DNA of 64,000 nt from Treponema denticola (GCF_024400535.1 NZ_CP038800.1:2604001-2668000), one strand, 5' to 3'; counted from the first letter of the stretch, positions 52,273 through 62,541 are shown. The notes: a model not told the origin generated them from the sequence alone. Numbers and translations: made by a program.

Positions 52273-53475
52273 ATGCGGTTTAGTTCCCATTACAAGATGG
52301 AAGGCGATGATATAATCGATTATGTCTTTGAGCACAGTAATTTTTTTGATTCGAATGAAAATTTAGTTTGCGAGGAAATAGGGGACGGAAATATAAATTA
52401 TGTCTACCGCATTTTTGACACGAACACAAAAAAATCTCTTATTTTAAAACAAGCTGATGTTCAAACGAGGGTGCGCCCCGACGGATATTTAAATCCGGAT
52501 AGGAGCATCCGTGAAGCCGAAGTTTTAAAACTGTATAACGAATGTGCTCCCGGTTTTTCTCCGAAAATAATTTATGCCGATCCGGTTATGGCTGCAATCA
52601 TAATGGAAGACATCGGTTCTTATTCTAATTTAAGAATGGAATTAATGGCCGGAAAAATATTTTACGGAATTGAAGAACTGATTGCTCGGTTTATTGTGGA
52701 CACAAGCCTGCCTTCCACAGATTTGGTTTTAGCTTATCAAAAAAAATTCCAAGCCGCAGCCAAATTTTATAATCCCGATCTTTGTAAAATTACTGAAGAC
52801 TTGGTTTTTACTCATCCTTATAAGGATGTAAGGCAAAGAAATATTTTGCTCCCCGAAAATGCAGACTGGCTTAAAAAAAAGTTTTATGAAGATTTAAACC
52901 TTATTGCAAGGGTTGCTGCCTTAAAAGAAAAATTCAATAACTATCCTCAAGGGCTTATTCACGGGGATCTGCATTCGGGTTCTATCTTTGTAAAAAATGA
53001 AAATGAAGAAACAAAGATAAAAATAATCGATCCCGAATTCGCCTTTTACGGCCCAATAGCCTATGACCTTGGAAATGTCCTTGCTCATTTTATTTTTGCT
53101 CAAGGCTATGCAAAATATTCGCCTCTTTTTGTTGATGAAGAAAAGCAAAGAACGGACTTTTTATCTTGGCTTGAAGACGCAAAAAACAATCTATTTAAAT
53201 TCTTCCATGTTTTTGCAAAAGATTTTCTTATTAAAAATATAAAAGATCCGGTTTATCAAAACGAAATTTTTATTGACAACTATATCGAAAAAATAAAAAT
53301 CGATGCCGTTTCTTTTTGCGGCACCGAGTTAAACAGAAGGATAATCGGTTCTGCAAAAACAGCTGAAATTACAAGCATAAAAAAAATCGAAAACCGTATT
53401 GCCCTTGAAAGGGATTTAGCAGAACAGGGATGTGCCATGATTTTAAACCCAGAAAAAATTTTAAGAGGACTTTAA
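52273..53475 (+). CDS. mtnK: S-methyl-5-thioribose kinase
   Basis: This is a 400-residue kinase of the APH/choline-kinase fold. EEIGDGNINYVYRIFD is the nucleotide loop, FKQADVQTR-like KQADVQTRVRP holds the binding Lys, and GLIHGDLHSGSIFV and IIDPEFAFYGPIAYDLGNVL are the catalytic and metal motifs. ELNRRIIGSAKTAEI near the end is typical of MtnK. It phosphorylates methylthioribose in methionine salvage. GGAGG is present, 12 nt after the Omp85-like gene; no other mtn gene is in the window. Confidence 0.9.
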   Translation: MRFSSHYKMEGDDIIDYVFEHSNFFDSNENLVCEEIGDGNINYVYRIFDTNTKKSLILKQADVQTRVRPDGYLNPDRSIREAEVLKLYNECAPGFSPKIIYADPVMAAIIMEDIGSYSNLRMELMAGKIFYGIEELIARFIVDTSLPSTDLVLAYQKKFQAAAKFYNPDLCKITEDLVFTHPYKDVRQRNILLPENADWLKKKFYEDLNLIARVAALKEKFNNYPQGLIHGDLHSGSIFVKNENEETKIKIIDPEFAFYGPIAYDLGNVLAHFIFAQGYAKYSPLFVDEEKQRTDFLSWLEDAKNNLFKFFHVFAKDFLIKNIKDPVYQNEIFIDNYIEKIKIDAVSFCGTELNRRIIGSAKTAEITSIKKIENRIALERDLAEQGCAMILNPEKILRGL

Positions 53476-53480
53476 GCTTG

Positions 53481-54581
53481 ATGAAGGTGCTTGTTGGTTT
53501 GAGCGGAGGGGTTGATTCCGCTGTTGCAGCAAAACTATTGATAGATCAAGGCTATGATGTTACAGGAGTTACGATGCAGCTTTTACCGAAACTATCCGGT
53601 ATTTATAAAGAGCAGACCGATGATATTGAAGATGCAAAAAAAGTTGCAGCCAAGCTAGGTATAAAGCACATCGTATACGATATGAGGGAAACTTTTAAGG
53701 CTGAAATCATCGACTACTTTGTAGAAGAGTACAAACAAGGAAGAACGCCGAATCCCTGCTTTATATGTAACAGCAAAATAAAATTCGGCCTTTTTTTGGA
53801 ACAAGCTTTAAAGGACGGCTTCGATAAAATTGCAACAGGCCATTATGCAAAAATAGAAAAAACCGAAATTGAAGGCGATGAAAGATTTTTACTAAGACAG
53901 GCTGAGGATGCTCAAAAAGACCAAAGCTATTTTTTAGCACTTCTTACTCAAGAACAGCTTTCCCGTTCTATTTTTCCTTTAGGAGATTTTACCAAAGAAA
54001 AAGTGAGAAGCATAGCCGAAGATGCCGGTCTTATAAATGCTCACCGTCCCGACAGCCAAGACATCTGTTTTGTTCCAGATGACGATTATACAAGGGTAAT
54101 AAACGCCCTTGCTGCGGGTTCTTTTAAAGAAGGAAAATTTGTTGATACAATGGGAAATGAAATAGGCCGCCACAAAGGGCTTCAATATTACACCATAGGT
54201 CAAAGACGGGGCCTTGCAATCGCGATGGGCTATCCCGTCTATGTTGTAAAAAAAGATGCAAAGGCGAACACGGTTACTGTAGGCAAGGATGAAGAACTCT
54301 TTGCCGAAAGCCTCATCGCCTCAAAGGTAAATATAATCTCAAAAAAAACAATAGATAAAGAAATCGATATTGAGATAAAAACACGGTACCGTCAACAAAA
54401 GGAAAAGGCAAAATTGATTCCGCTTAAAAATGAGGACTTTAAACATACAGGGAAATTTAAGGTAGAATTTATAGAGCCTGAAAAAGCCGTCGCCGAAGGA
54501 CAAGCCGCAGTTTTTTATGCCGGCAATTATATCATCGGCGGCGGCATAATAGAATCGGTTGAGAGGCTGGGAATACTTTAA
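53481..54581 (+). CDS. mnmA: tRNA-specific 2-thiouridylase MnmA
   Basis: This is a 366-residue protein. The start at MKVLVGLSGGVDSAV follows AGAGG; the longer frame to 53430 only reads the end of mtnK. The PP-loop SGGVDSAV binds ATP, and the catalytic cysteines lie in NPCFICNSKIKF and DSQDICFVPDDD. The C-terminal domain contains LQYYTIGQRRGLAIAMG. It thiolates U34 of tRNA-Lys, -Glu and -Gln using sulfur from a desulfurase. Confidence 0.96.
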   Translation: MKVLVGLSGGVDSAVAAKLLIDQGYDVTGVTMQLLPKLSGIYKEQTDDIEDAKKVAAKLGIKHIVYDMRETFKAEIIDYFVEEYKQGRTPNPCFICNSKIKFGLFLEQALKDGFDKIATGHYAKIEKTEIEGDERFLLRQAEDAQKDQSYFLALLTQEQLSRSIFPLGDFTKEKVRSIAEDAGLINAHRPDSQDICFVPDDDYTRVINALAAGSFKEGKFVDTMGNEIGRHKGLQYYTIGQRRGLAIAMGYPVYVVKKDAKANTVTVGKDEELFAESLIASKVNIISKKTIDKEIDIEIKTRYRQQKEKAKLIPLKNEDFKHTGKFKVEFIEPEKAVAEGQAAVFYAGNYIIGGGIIESVERLGIL

Positions 54582-54589
54582 AAATGAGC

Positions 54590-54621
54590 TTGACAACACT
54601 ATATAATATAATATAATATAA
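54590..54621 (+). promoter_or_regulatory. Promoter with four TATAA pentamer repeats
   Basis: TTGACA (54590-54595) is followed by four tandem TATAA units (54602-54621). The third unit gives TATAAT (54612-54617) at a 16-bp spacing. Repeat-number change would alter the distance to the Shine-Dalgarno at 54623-54627. Confidence 0.55.
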
Positions 54622-54633
54622 CAGGAGCTGTCT

Positions 54634-56220
54634 ATGTTGTATAAAAAATCTTATTTTAAATTACATGCTAAAATTGTCTTACTTTCAATTATTCCGCTTG
54701 CATGCTCTGCTGCGATTCCATTGCTTTTAGGGAAAATAATAGATGACTTAAACAAGGGGTTTTCACCCGAAGTATTTAGAACCATAATAATTTGTTTTAT
54801 CATTATCTTTGTTCAAAAAATTTTTAATTTTGTTTGGAACTATAATTTTAATACGGCAAAAAATATTGTTGCTGCTGCAGAAACCGAAATTCTTCTTGAC
54901 GAGTTTTTAAGTGCAAAGTCTAATTTAGCCGGTACATTTAATAATGAAAAACTTTTAAACCGTATAGCCAATGAACCTTATAAATTGGGTTCTCTTTATG
55001 GGATAAGCCCTGTAATGCTTGTCAATAATATTATGATGTTTGTAGTGGCTGTTTGTGTTCTTTTATATTTAAATTGGCAGCTCTTACTTTTAACTTCTCT
55101 TTTTATTCCGCTGATATATCTTATAGGCTGCTTTGTAAGAAAAAACATTATGAAGTATTCGAAAGAAAGTTCTTTAGCCTCCGAAAAATTTCTTTTGCAT
55201 TTAGGTGAAGCCTTAAAAGGTTTTTTAGATATAAAAATTTTTTCTGCCGAAAAGAAAATAAAAACATCCTTAACAAAGGTAAGAAGAGATATGTTAAAGG
55301 TGGAAAAATCGGAAGAATTTTATCAGCGGCTTTATCGGGACATAAACGGATTTTTGTACACCTCTTTACCTCTTGTAAATTTAGTCGCCGGTTTTATACT
55401 AATGAAATACGGAAAAACTACATTGGGTGCTATAATTTCGTTTTATATGTATGTAGGGCATTTTATTGAACCGGTACAAAATCTTGCCGACCTGCGTATG
55501 GCAATTTTAAATTCTAACGAAAAAAAGAAACTGGTTGATGAGATAAAAAAAGAATTTGCCGCCGATTTGGCAGGGCACAATAAAGCCGAAAACTTTAACT
55601 CCATTTTATTAAAGGATATAAAACATTCTTTTGAAAGTAAAGACATAAACATTAAAACCGATGTAGATATTTCATCGGCGGGACTTTACGGTATTTCCGC
55701 CCCATCAGGTTTAGGTAAAAGTACTGCCTTAAAAATTCTTTCAGGACTTTTATATTCCGAAACGGCTGCCGCTTATATCGGAGGTAAGGAGGTCAAAACC
55801 TTAAACCCCGATTCTCTTAACGGAAATATTTTTTACATAAACGATAAGTCTATAATTTTTCAAGGTACGGTTAAAGAAAATGCCGAACTTACCGAAGATG
55901 CTCATATTACAAAAGAAGTCTTTGATTCTATTTTTGATGAAAGCGATAACCTTTCGCTTGAAACTAATTTGGAAACTGAAGGAACAAATATTTCGTTGGG
56001 ACAAAAACAAAGGGTGGTGTTGTTAAGGTTTTTTGCCCTTAAAGAAGAACCTAAAATTATAATATTAGATGAAGCTCTTTCGGGTCTTGATGAAGTAAGG
56101 GAAACACAGTCTATCGAAGCATTGCGTAAGGCTTTCCCTCATTCAATTATCCTTTTTATAACTCACCGCAAAAAATCTTTTGCTCTTTGCGATAAGGTTT
56201 TTGAATTTAAAGAAGTATAA
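54634..56220 (+). CDS. ABC exporter-like half transporter with divergent cassette
   Basis: This is a 528-residue protein. The N-terminal membrane domain has about six spans (residues 12-290). The cassette has Walker A APSGLGKST, Walker B IIILDEALSGLDE with catalytic Glu, and switch ITHRK. The signature is degenerate (ISLGQKQR rather than LSGGQ) and the Q-loop Gln is not evident (FYINDKSIIFQG). Such changes are common in one subunit of heterodimeric exporters, but no partner gene is adjacent. The substrate is unknown. Confidence 0.85.
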   Translation: MLYKKSYFKLHAKIVLLSIIPLACSAAIPLLLGKIIDDLNKGFSPEVFRTIIICFIIIFVQKIFNFVWNYNFNTAKNIVAAAETEILLDEFLSAKSNLAGTFNNEKLLNRIANEPYKLGSLYGISPVMLVNNIMMFVVAVCVLLYLNWQLLLLTSLFIPLIYLIGCFVRKNIMKYSKESSLASEKFLLHLGEALKGFLDIKIFSAEKKIKTSLTKVRRDMLKVEKSEEFYQRLYRDINGFLYTSLPLVNLVAGFILMKYGKTTLGAIISFYMYVGHFIEPVQNLADLRMAILNSNEKKKLVDEIKKEFAADLAGHNKAENFNSILLKDIKHSFESKDINIKTDVDISSAGLYGISAPSGLGKSTALKILSGLLYSETAAAYIGGKEVKTLNPDSLNGNIFYINDKSIIFQGTVKENAELTEDAHITKEVFDSIFDESDNLSLETNLETEGTNISLGQKQRVVLLRFFALKEEPKIIILDEALSGLDEVRETQSIEALRKAFPHSIILFITHRKKSFALCDKVFEFKEV

Positions 56221-56275
56221 TTGAATTTCTTAGCCTCAAGACAAACATCAAAGAAAATGTTATAATTCCACCCAC

Positions 56276-56447
56276 TAGGAGATATGATAAACAGTTCGGC
56301 AGAAATTCAGCCTCACTGTTTATCTGCGAGTTTTGTACCTTGAGTACAAAACATCGCATTATTGTATGCAGTTTGTAAACAAACTGCGTGAAAAAACTCT
56401 TTTCAGGATTTAATAATCCTTGCAAAAAGTTTTTATAGGAGATTACT
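56276..56447 (+). repeat. Dispersed palindromic leader element, copy B, with two extra hairpins
   Basis: AGGAGAT then GATAAACAG (56286-56294) / CTGTTTATC (56316-56324) form hairpin 1. GTTTTGTAC (56330-56338) / GTACAAAAC (56344-56352), extended by GCGA/TCGC, forms hairpin 2. GCAGTTTGT / ACAAACTGC (56368-56387) is hairpin 3. AAAAACTCTTTTCAGGATT / AATCCTTGCAAAAAGTTTTT (56392-56434) is hairpin 4. A second AGGAGAT follows, then the kinase ATG. A TATAAT at 56261-56266 could start a ~175-nt leader. A 19-codon frame (56284-56343, MINSSAEIQPHCLS...) ends in the loop of hairpin 2. Confidence 0.8.
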
Positions 56448-57257
56448 ATGATAAAACTTGCAACAATTGCCGGATCGGATGCATCCGGAGGGGCCGGCTT
56501 GGAAGCCGACTTAAAAACATTTCAGGAGTACGGTGTATACGGAATGGCTGCCGTTACGGTAATTGCAACGATGAATCCAGATAAAGAGTGGGGACATGAA
56601 GTTTTTCCTCTCGACGAGCAAACCATAAGAGCCCAGCTTGAAACAATTTTTAAGGGCATAGGCGTTAACGCTGCAAAAACGGGAATGCTTGCAACAAATT
56701 ATGCAGTTGAACTTTCTGCCGAATACTTAAAAAAATATAATGTAGAAAATTATGTACTGGATCCTGTAATGGTTTGTAAGGGCGGAGACCTTGCCTTAAA
56801 CCCCGAGCTTAATAATCTCATTATAAAAAAACTTTTGCCTTTGGCAAAGCTTATTACGCCGAACCTTTTTGAAGCGGGACAGATTGCAAAAATGCCGACG
56901 CCTTCTACAATCGAAGAAATAAAAGAAGCCTGCAAGATTATTCACGGAATGGGTGTTCCCTATGTCTTTATAAAGGGCGGACCCAAGTTGAACGGGGAAC
57001 AATCGTCTATAGATATTTTTTATGACGGCGAACAATTTTTAAAAGTGGAAGGCGGGCTTATCGATACAAGGTGGACACATGGAGCAGGCTGCACAACGGC
57101 CGCAGCCATCGCCGCAGGCTTAGGCATAGGCCTTGAACCTTATGAAGCCGTAAGAAGAGCAAAAAAGTTTATCACTTTAAGCCTTCAAAACGGATTCCAA
57201 CTTAATAAATGGGTCGGTCCCGGCAACCCTGCCGCATGGCGGAAGAGCTTTAATTAA
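56448..57257 (+). CDS. PdxK/ThiD-family kinase
   Basis: This is a 269-residue ribokinase-fold kinase with TIAGSDASGGAGLEADLKTFQEYG, DPVMVCKGG, ITPNLFEAG and the catalytic THGAGCTTAAAIAAGL. Both hydroxymethylpyrimidine kinases (ThiD) and bacilli-type pyridoxal kinases (PdxK) share these. The Cys in GAGCTTAAA and the 'VCKGG' stretch favour the PdxK-like branch, but I cannot decide. It stands alone, preceded by a long hairpin leader, which suggests post-transcriptional control. Confidence 0.85.
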   Translation: MIKLATIAGSDASGGAGLEADLKTFQEYGVYGMAAVTVIATMNPDKEWGHEVFPLDEQTIRAQLETIFKGIGVNAAKTGMLATNYAVELSAEYLKKYNVENYVLDPVMVCKGGDLALNPELNNLIIKKLLPLAKLITPNLFEAGQIAKMPTPSTIEEIKEACKIIHGMGVPYVFIKGGPKLNGEQSSIDIFYDGEQFLKVEGGLIDTRWTHGAGCTTAAAIAAGLGIGLEPYEAVRRAKKFITLSLQNGFQLNKWVGPGNPAAWRKSFN

Positions 57258-57271
57258 AGAGCTTTATCTTT

Positions 57272-58327
57272 TTATAAGTCATCTACCATCGCCGATGATT
57301 TTGCATAGGCGGTGGATTTGGCTTCAAAGAAGTCGGTCTTAATCAGATTCGCATTGCTATACTGACTGACCCAGCTCATAGATTGAGGTTCTTGCCTGTG
57401 CCCTTCATAAATGGGTGCAAAACCGAGGTTTTCGCATCTGAGGTTTCCCAAATATTGAATATAGTCCGTAATCATCTGACTGTTAAGCCCGGGAATGTCG
57501 TTTCCTATAACATAATTTCCCCAAGCTATTTCTTGTTCACAGCCTTCTTTTATCATTCCCCTAAAAAGTTCGACATTTTGCGGAGTAAATAGCTGCGGCT
57601 CTTCTTTTTGAAGTTCCTGTATCATCGAGCGGAAAAGCCAGAGATGCGTATTTTCATCTCGGTTGATATAACGGATTTCCTGAACAGAACCGGGCATCTT
57701 ATTGTTTCTTCCCAAATTATAAAAGAACATAAAACCGGAATAAAAATAGACACCTTCCAAAATATAGTTTGCAACGCAGACCTTTAAAAAGGCAAGAGCA
57801 CTCTTATCTGTTTGAAATTCATTGTATAAATCGCCGATAAATTTGTTTCTGCGTAAAAGATGTTCATCATCTTTCCATTGATATAAGATTTCCGTCCGTT
57901 CTTCGGGAGAGCAAATTGTGTCGAGCATATAACTGTAACTTTGCGAGTGAACGGCTTCTTGAAAGGCTTGAATGGTAAGACATAGGTTCACCTCGTTAGC
58001 TGTTACATATTGGCCGACGTTGGGAAGATTTGCAGTTTGAATACTGTCCAAGAAAATTAAAAAAGAAAGAATTTTATCATAGGCCGTTTTTTCGGGAGCC
58101 GATAATTTTCGGTAGTCCTGTACGTCGGTGGTCATATTTATTTCTTCGGGTATCCAAAAATTATTCATAGCCTGACGGTACCAATCGCTTGCCCATGAAT
58201 ACTTCATATTGTTAAAATCGTTTAGGTTGGTGGTGTTTCCTCCAATCATCTTACGCTTATGAGTTTCTATATCTCCGTTTTCATTAAACAAGGCCTTATG
58301 CGGCAAAATAGTTTTTTCCGTTATCAT
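57272..58327 (-). CDS. nrdB: Class I ribonucleotide reductase, beta (radical) subunit
   Basis: This is a 351-residue protein. The diiron ligands lie in FLIFLDSIQTANL (Asp), QEAVHSQSYSYML (Glu, His, and the radical Tyr in the usual place), ANYILEGVYFY (Glu) and INRDENTHLWL (Glu, His). The C-terminal tail ends SAMVDDL and should bind the alpha subunit. No nrdA lies beside it. AAGGAG precedes the ATG. It makes deoxynucleotides, and oxygen or a flavodoxin partner is needed for cofactor assembly. Confidence 0.94.
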   Translation of the reverse strand: MITEKTILPHKALFNENGDIETHKRKMIGGNTTNLNDFNNMKYSWASDWYRQAMNNFWIPEEINMTTDVQDYRKLSAPEKTAYDKILSFLIFLDSIQTANLPNVGQYVTANEVNLCLTIQAFQEAVHSQSYSYMLDTICSPEERTEILYQWKDDEHLLRRNKFIGDLYNEFQTDKSALAFLKVCVANYILEGVYFYSGFMFFYNLGRNNKMPGSVQEIRYINRDENTHLWLFRSMIQELQKEEPQLFTPQNVELFRGMIKEGCEQEIAWGNYVIGNDIPGLNSQMITDYIQYLGNLRCENLGFAPIYEGHRQEPQSMSWVSQYSNANLIKTDFFEAKSTAYAKSSAMVDDL

Positions 58328-58370
58328 AAATTTCTCCTTATACTAAATGCTCAAAACTGTCTTTATCATT

Positions 58371-59459
58371 TTATTTTTTTTCTTCTTCTATGTCCAAGGC
58401 CATATCCAAAATCGTAAAGAACAAGATTACAATCATCGGCCCCAAAATAATACCGTCAAATGAAAACATACTCACTCCGCCCAGCATTGAAAAAAAGATT
58501 AAAAGAGGATGTATCTTTATTCTATCCTTTAAAAAGAAGGGGCGTAGAAAGTTATCCATAAAGCTGATTATCGAACCTGCAACAACCAAAAAGATAAGAC
58601 CCTTTGCAAGGCCGTCCGTAAAGCATAGCCCGACTCCTACAGGAAACCAAATTAGGCCACAGCCGACAAGGGGTAAAAATGTGCTAAAAAAGGTTAGAAT
58701 TGCAAGCAAGAGTGCACTTTGCACACCGAATATAAGATAAACTATAAAAGATGCAAGACCTTGATAAAACGAAACCAAAAAAAGTCCCTTAAAAAGATTG
58801 GTTGTAATTTCGCCTATTTTAGAAAAAAGTTTGTCTGATGTTTCATTCTCTATAGGAATGGCATGTTTTAATAAGCTAAAAAGATAAGCTCCGTCTACAT
58901 AAAAAAAGTAAAGAGCAAAGGCAAAAAAAACAAGGGATAAAAAAAACGAACCGGCATTTTTTACAAGGCTTGTTGCATACCGCAATATTTTATCCGAAGA
59001 AGAAGATAAAAGGCTTAAAAATTCTTTTTGCAAATCAAGGTTGGAAATATCTACCGTTCCCATAGATAAACGGTTTACAGCTGCGGCTATATCGTTTTTT
59101 GAAAAGCCGGACTCTGCATTGTTTATGTTTTCTAAAAAGCTTTGAATATTTTGAACAAGGATTTTTCCTTGCCCGAATATTTTTATCACCACAAAAAACA
59201 AAACACCTGCCACAACTAGAACCGTTATTATTGCAAAACTGCCTGCAAGCAATCTTTTTTTTATCGGGAAAGTCTTTTTCTCTTTATTCATTTTGGATAG
59301 TATCTTATTATATAAGGGCCTTACCAAAACATAAATTACTGCCGACCATAATAAAACGCTTGCATATGGCAAAAATAATTTACCCACAAGAATCAACATT
59401 CCTGCAAGTAATACGAAGAACGAAATAGTTTGAAGTCGGTGCTTGTTTTCTTGATACAT
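58371..59459 (-). CDS. AI-2E-family transporter (PerM/TqsA type)
   Basis: This is a 362-residue membrane protein with about eight spans. The family pattern is LVRPLYNKIL..., SFYQGLASFIVYLIFGVQSALLLAILTFFSTFLPLVGCGLIWFPVGV, and SFMDNFLRPFF. Members export diverse small molecules or Na+; the name does not prove AI-2 transport. It begins 6 nt after nagB and shares its operon. Confidence 0.88.
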   Translation of the reverse strand: MYQENKHRLQTISFFVLLAGMLILVGKLFLPYASVLLWSAVIYVLVRPLYNKILSKMNKEKKTFPIKKRLLAGSFAIITVLVVAGVLFFVVIKIFGQGKILVQNIQSFLENINNAESGFSKNDIAAAVNRLSMGTVDISNLDLQKEFLSLLSSSSDKILRYATSLVKNAGSFFLSLVFFAFALYFFYVDGAYLFSLLKHAIPIENETSDKLFSKIGEITTNLFKGLFLVSFYQGLASFIVYLIFGVQSALLLAILTFFSTFLPLVGCGLIWFPVGVGLCFTDGLAKGLIFLVVAGSIISFMDNFLRPFFLKDRIKIHPLLIFFSMLGGVSMFSFDGIILGPMIVILFFTILDMALDIEEEKK

Positions 59460-59465
59460 CAGTTT

Positions 59466-60254
59466 CTATTTTCCTTTTTCGATATCCAAAAAGTATTTTA
59501 CGGTTTTTACTTTAAGTTCATCTGTTGCAGCATCATCACAGATTATAATGGATTTAGGATGAAGTTGTAAAGCGCTTACAGTCCAAACATGGCTTACCCC
59601 CCCCTCTACTGCTTGATGAACAGCTTCAGCCTTAGCGTGCCCTGTTGCCATTATAAGAACTTCTTCGGCATCCATAATCGTGCCGATGCCAACAGTCAAG
59701 GCTGTCTTTGGAACAAGGGCTTCATTTCCCTCAAAAAAGCGTGAATTCATTATGATGGTATCCCGCGTTAAGGTTTTTTCTCTTGTGCGGGAGGTTAATG
59801 AAGAATAGGGCTCATTAAAAGCTATGTGACCGTCTGCCCCTATTCCGCCTAAAAATAAATGGATTTTCCCGTAAGAGCGGATAGCCTTTTCGTAGTCCTC
59901 GCATTCCTTTTTCTTATCTTTGGCCATTCCGTTTAATATGTGAATGTTTTTAGGCTCAATGTCGATGTGATTAAAAAAATTATCCATCATAAAATAATGA
60001 TAGCTTTGAGGATGGGCGGCTTCCAAGCCTACATATTCATCCATATTAAAGGTAACTACATGCTTAAAGGATAGAATACCTTCTTTATGCTTTTTTATAA
60101 GTTCCTTATAAACCCCTAAGGGAGTAGAACCCGTCGGAAGTCCTAAAACAAAGGGCTTTTCTTTTGTAGGTTTAAATTCGATAATTTTATTGCAGATATA
60201 ATCGGCAGTCCATTTTGAACAATTTTCATAATTGTTTTTTATGATAAGTCTCAT
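59466..60254 (-). CDS. nagB: Glucosamine-6-phosphate deaminase
   Basis: This is a 262-residue enzyme converting glucosamine-6-phosphate to fructose-6-phosphate and ammonia. Motifs are [28 protein letters not shown] (catalytic Asp), [16 protein letters not shown] with the His-Glu pair, and [19 protein letters not shown] lies before the ATG. It links amino sugars to glycolysis. Confidence 0.96.
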   Translation of the reverse strand: MRLIIKNNYENCSKWTADYICNKIIEFKPTKEKPFVLGLPTGSTPLGVYKELIKKHKEGILSFKHVVTFNMDEYVGLEAAHPQSYHYFMMDNFFNHIDIEPKNIHILNGMAKDKKKECEDYEKAIRSYGKIHLFLGGIGADGHIAFNEPYSSLTSRTREKTLTRDTIIMNSRFFEGNEALVPKTALTVGIGTIMDAEEVLIMATGHAKAEAVHQAVEGGVSHVWTVSALQLHPKSIIICDDAATDELKVKTVKYFLDIEKGK

Positions 60255-60425
60255 AGAGTCTCCTGCTTAAGCTGAAAGCTTAAGGTCTACATAATACAAA
60301 AAAATCAAGGTTTAGTAAATAAATTAAGATAAATTTTTACATCAAATGGATTTTTGAAAAAAATCATAAAAACGGATTTTATTTATATCTTGAATTTATA
60401 TATATAATATGGCAGAATCCAATAC

Positions 60426-61070
60426 ATGAAAAGAAAAAAATATTTTATATTAATATTTATTATATATTTTATAAAGCCTTTTTTGCTTTTTTCAGAAGAA
60501 GAGCCGTATAAGGAAGAATATTCCGTTCAAGAAAAAACGAGTCTTAATGAAAAAAAATGGGGTTTTGACCGCTTTGTCTTTGCTGCTGCAGGGGGTATGG
60601 GCATAGGTGTAGATCTTTCCCCTTCAAATAAAGCCGATTATACCGTCTTTTTCGGTCCCAGCTTAAAATTTGATACACAGTTTTTATTTAAATCCGGATT
60701 CTCTCTTTTAATTACAAATGAGATGAATTTTCCCTTCCTGTATGATAACACAAAAAAGAAAATAGAACCTCCTACAGGTACTCTATGGAATTTCGGTTTC
60801 TTAGCCGGTTACACCTTTGCTTTAAAAAACGATTTGGAAATGACGCTTGCAGGAGGCTTTGGAGGCGTTATGATGATTATGCCTCAAATTATTGCCCAAT
60901 TTAGCCTGTCAAAATTTTTTACAGAAGTCTGCGGGCTTTATTTTGCAGTAAGCAATAAATTCATCATCATCCCCGATTTATTTTTTAACACAAGAAATAT
61001 TTATTTTCTTAATATTTTTGATGCCGTACTAGGAATATCATTTAGGATTCCCCGCAGAACTAAAGGCTAA
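60426..61070 (+). CDS. Exported hypothetical protein, possibly a small beta-barrel
   Basis: This is a 214-residue protein. A signal peptide ([18 protein letters not shown]) is followed by ~35 charged residues and then a Gly/aromatic-rich strand pattern ([47 protein letters not shown]) ending IPRRTKG. It resembles small treponemal outer membrane or periplasmic proteins of unknown role. TATAAT lies at 60403-60408, so the leader is ~10 nt. It overlaps the end of gatB by 11 nt tail to tail. Confidence 0.65.
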   Translation: MKRKKYFILIFIIYFIKPFLLFSEEEPYKEEYSVQEKTSLNEKKWGFDRFVFAAAGGMGIGVDLSPSNKADYTVFFGPSLKFDTQFLFKSGFSLLITNEMNFPFLYDNTKKKIEPPTGTLWNFGFLAGYTFALKNDLEMTLAGGFGGVMMIMPQIIAQFSLSKFFTEVCGLYFAVSNKFIIIPDLFFNTRNIYFLNIFDAVLGISFRIPRRTKG

Positions 61071-62541
61071 GTCTCTTATTTACAAGCTCAGCGGCTTGTT
61101 TGGGATTAGCCTTGCCCCCGGATTCTTTTATAACCTGCCCCATGAGCCAGCCTGCAACATTTGTTTTTCCGTTTTTCCAATCCTTAACGGCTTCCGTATT
61201 TTCGGCAAATACCTTTTCCACTATTTTTTCGATAGAGGAAGTGTCGCTTATCTGTTCCATACCTTTTTCAGAGATTATAAGCGCGGGCTTTTTACCTGAA
61301 GCAATCATCTCCACAAAAACATCCTTTGCCTGTTTACTTGTAATCTTTCCGTCTTCGATAATATTTACAAGCTCTGCTATTAACTCAGGTCCGAATTTTA
61401 AGTCTGCAAGACAAGAGTTCGTTTCATTTAAGACAGCCAGAACTTCTGCAAGAATCCAATTTGCACATTTTTTAGGAGAAGAAGATTTTTTTGCAGCTTC
61501 CTCAAACCATTCGGCTAAGTCTCTTTCTGAAGTAAGAGTTTGAACATCAAATTCCGAAAGATGGTAATCTTTTTTAAAGCGGAGCCGCTTTGCTTCGGGC
61601 AGCTCACCGACAGAATCGCATACCTCTTTTATAAAGTCATCACTTAATTCCAAAGCCCTTAAATCAGGTTCAGGCATAAAGCGGTAATCTTCAGCTATTG
61701 TTTTTGTCCTCTGAATAGAGGTTTTACCTGAAGGCTCGTCCCAGCCCATAGTACGCTTAAAGCCGGCTTTAAAGGCTATGCGGTCCTTGCTATTATATTC
61801 TTCCAACTGCCGTAATACCTCATAAGCACAGGCATCCTTTACAGCCTTAAAGGAATTCATGTTTTTTATTTCTGAAATCGGCGTCCTAAATTCGGTTCCA
61901 TTGTCTATGATTTTTAGGTTGATATTTGCATCACAGCGAAGAGCCCCTTCTTCCATATTTCCATCCGTTACGCCTACAAACCTTAAAATCTCACGGATAG
62001 TCTGCATATACCTTGCAGCTTCTTCAGGACCGGACATATCCGGCTTTGAAACTATCTCTATAAGAGGAACTCCTGAGCGGTTAAAATCTATATAGCTGTG
62101 AGAACCTTCTATGTGGAGGCTTTTGCCTACATCTTCCTCTAAATGAATGCGTTCAATTCTTATCTTCTTAAACCGAGGTTCTTCATTTTGTCCTGAAAGA
62201 TTTATTTCAACTATTCCGTTTTCACAAAGAGGCTTAAAAAACTGTGTAATTTGATAACCTTTTACAAGGTCAGGATAAAAATAATGCTTTCTATCAAACT
62301 TAGAAAAATTATTTATCTTACAGCCGAGAGCATGTCCTGCCCGAATACCGAATTCTACATACTCTTTGCTTACAGTAGGCAATGCTCCGGGAAGACCTAG
62401 GCAGCACGGACATACCCTCGTATTCGGAATACCTCCATACCTATTTTCACACGAGCAAAAGGCCTTTGTTTTAGTTAAAAGCTGACAATGTATTTCACAG
62501 CCGATTATTATTTCATACTCTAAATTACCGTATTTAAGCAT
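61060..62541 (-). CDS. gatB: Asp-tRNA(Asn)/Glu-tRNA(Gln) amidotransferase subunit B
   Basis: This is a 493-residue protein. The start at [21 protein letters not shown] follows GGGAGG and overlaps gatA by 8 nt. Typical motifs are [28 protein letters not shown] with the zinc cysteines, [16 protein letters not shown] and [12 protein letters not shown]. The C-terminal tRNA-binding YqeY-like domain is present ([17 protein letters not shown]). It binds mischarged tRNA and phosphorylates its side chain. Confidence 0.96.
   Translation of the reverse strand: MLKYGNLEYEIIIGCEIHCQLLTKTKAFCSCENRYGGIPNTRVCPCCLGLPGALPTVSKEYVEFGIRAGHALGCKINNFSKFDRKHYFYPDLVKGYQITQFFKPLCENGIVEINLSGQNEEPRFKKIRIERIHLEEDVGKSLHIEGSHSYIDFNRSGVPLIEIVSKPDMSGPEEAARYMQTIREILRFVGVTDGNMEEGALRCDANINLKIIDNGTEFRTPISEIKNMNSFKAVKDACAYEVLRQLEEYNSKDRIAFKAGFKRTMGWDEPSGKTSIQRTKTIAEDYRFMPEPDLRALELSDDFIKEVCDSVGELPEAKRLRFKKDYHLSEFDVQTLTSERDLAEWFEEAAKKSSSPKKCANWILAEVLAVLNETNSCLADLKFGPELIAELVNIIEDGKITSKQAKDVFVEMIASGKKPALIISEKGMEQISDTSSIEKIVEKVFAENTEAVKDWKNGKTNVAGWLMGQVIKESGGKANPKQAAELVNKRLSL

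Noticed and set aside
53430-53480. Longer N-terminus of MnmA
   Set aside because: Those codons only read the end of mtnK in another frame; family alignment starts at MKVLVGLSGGVDS.
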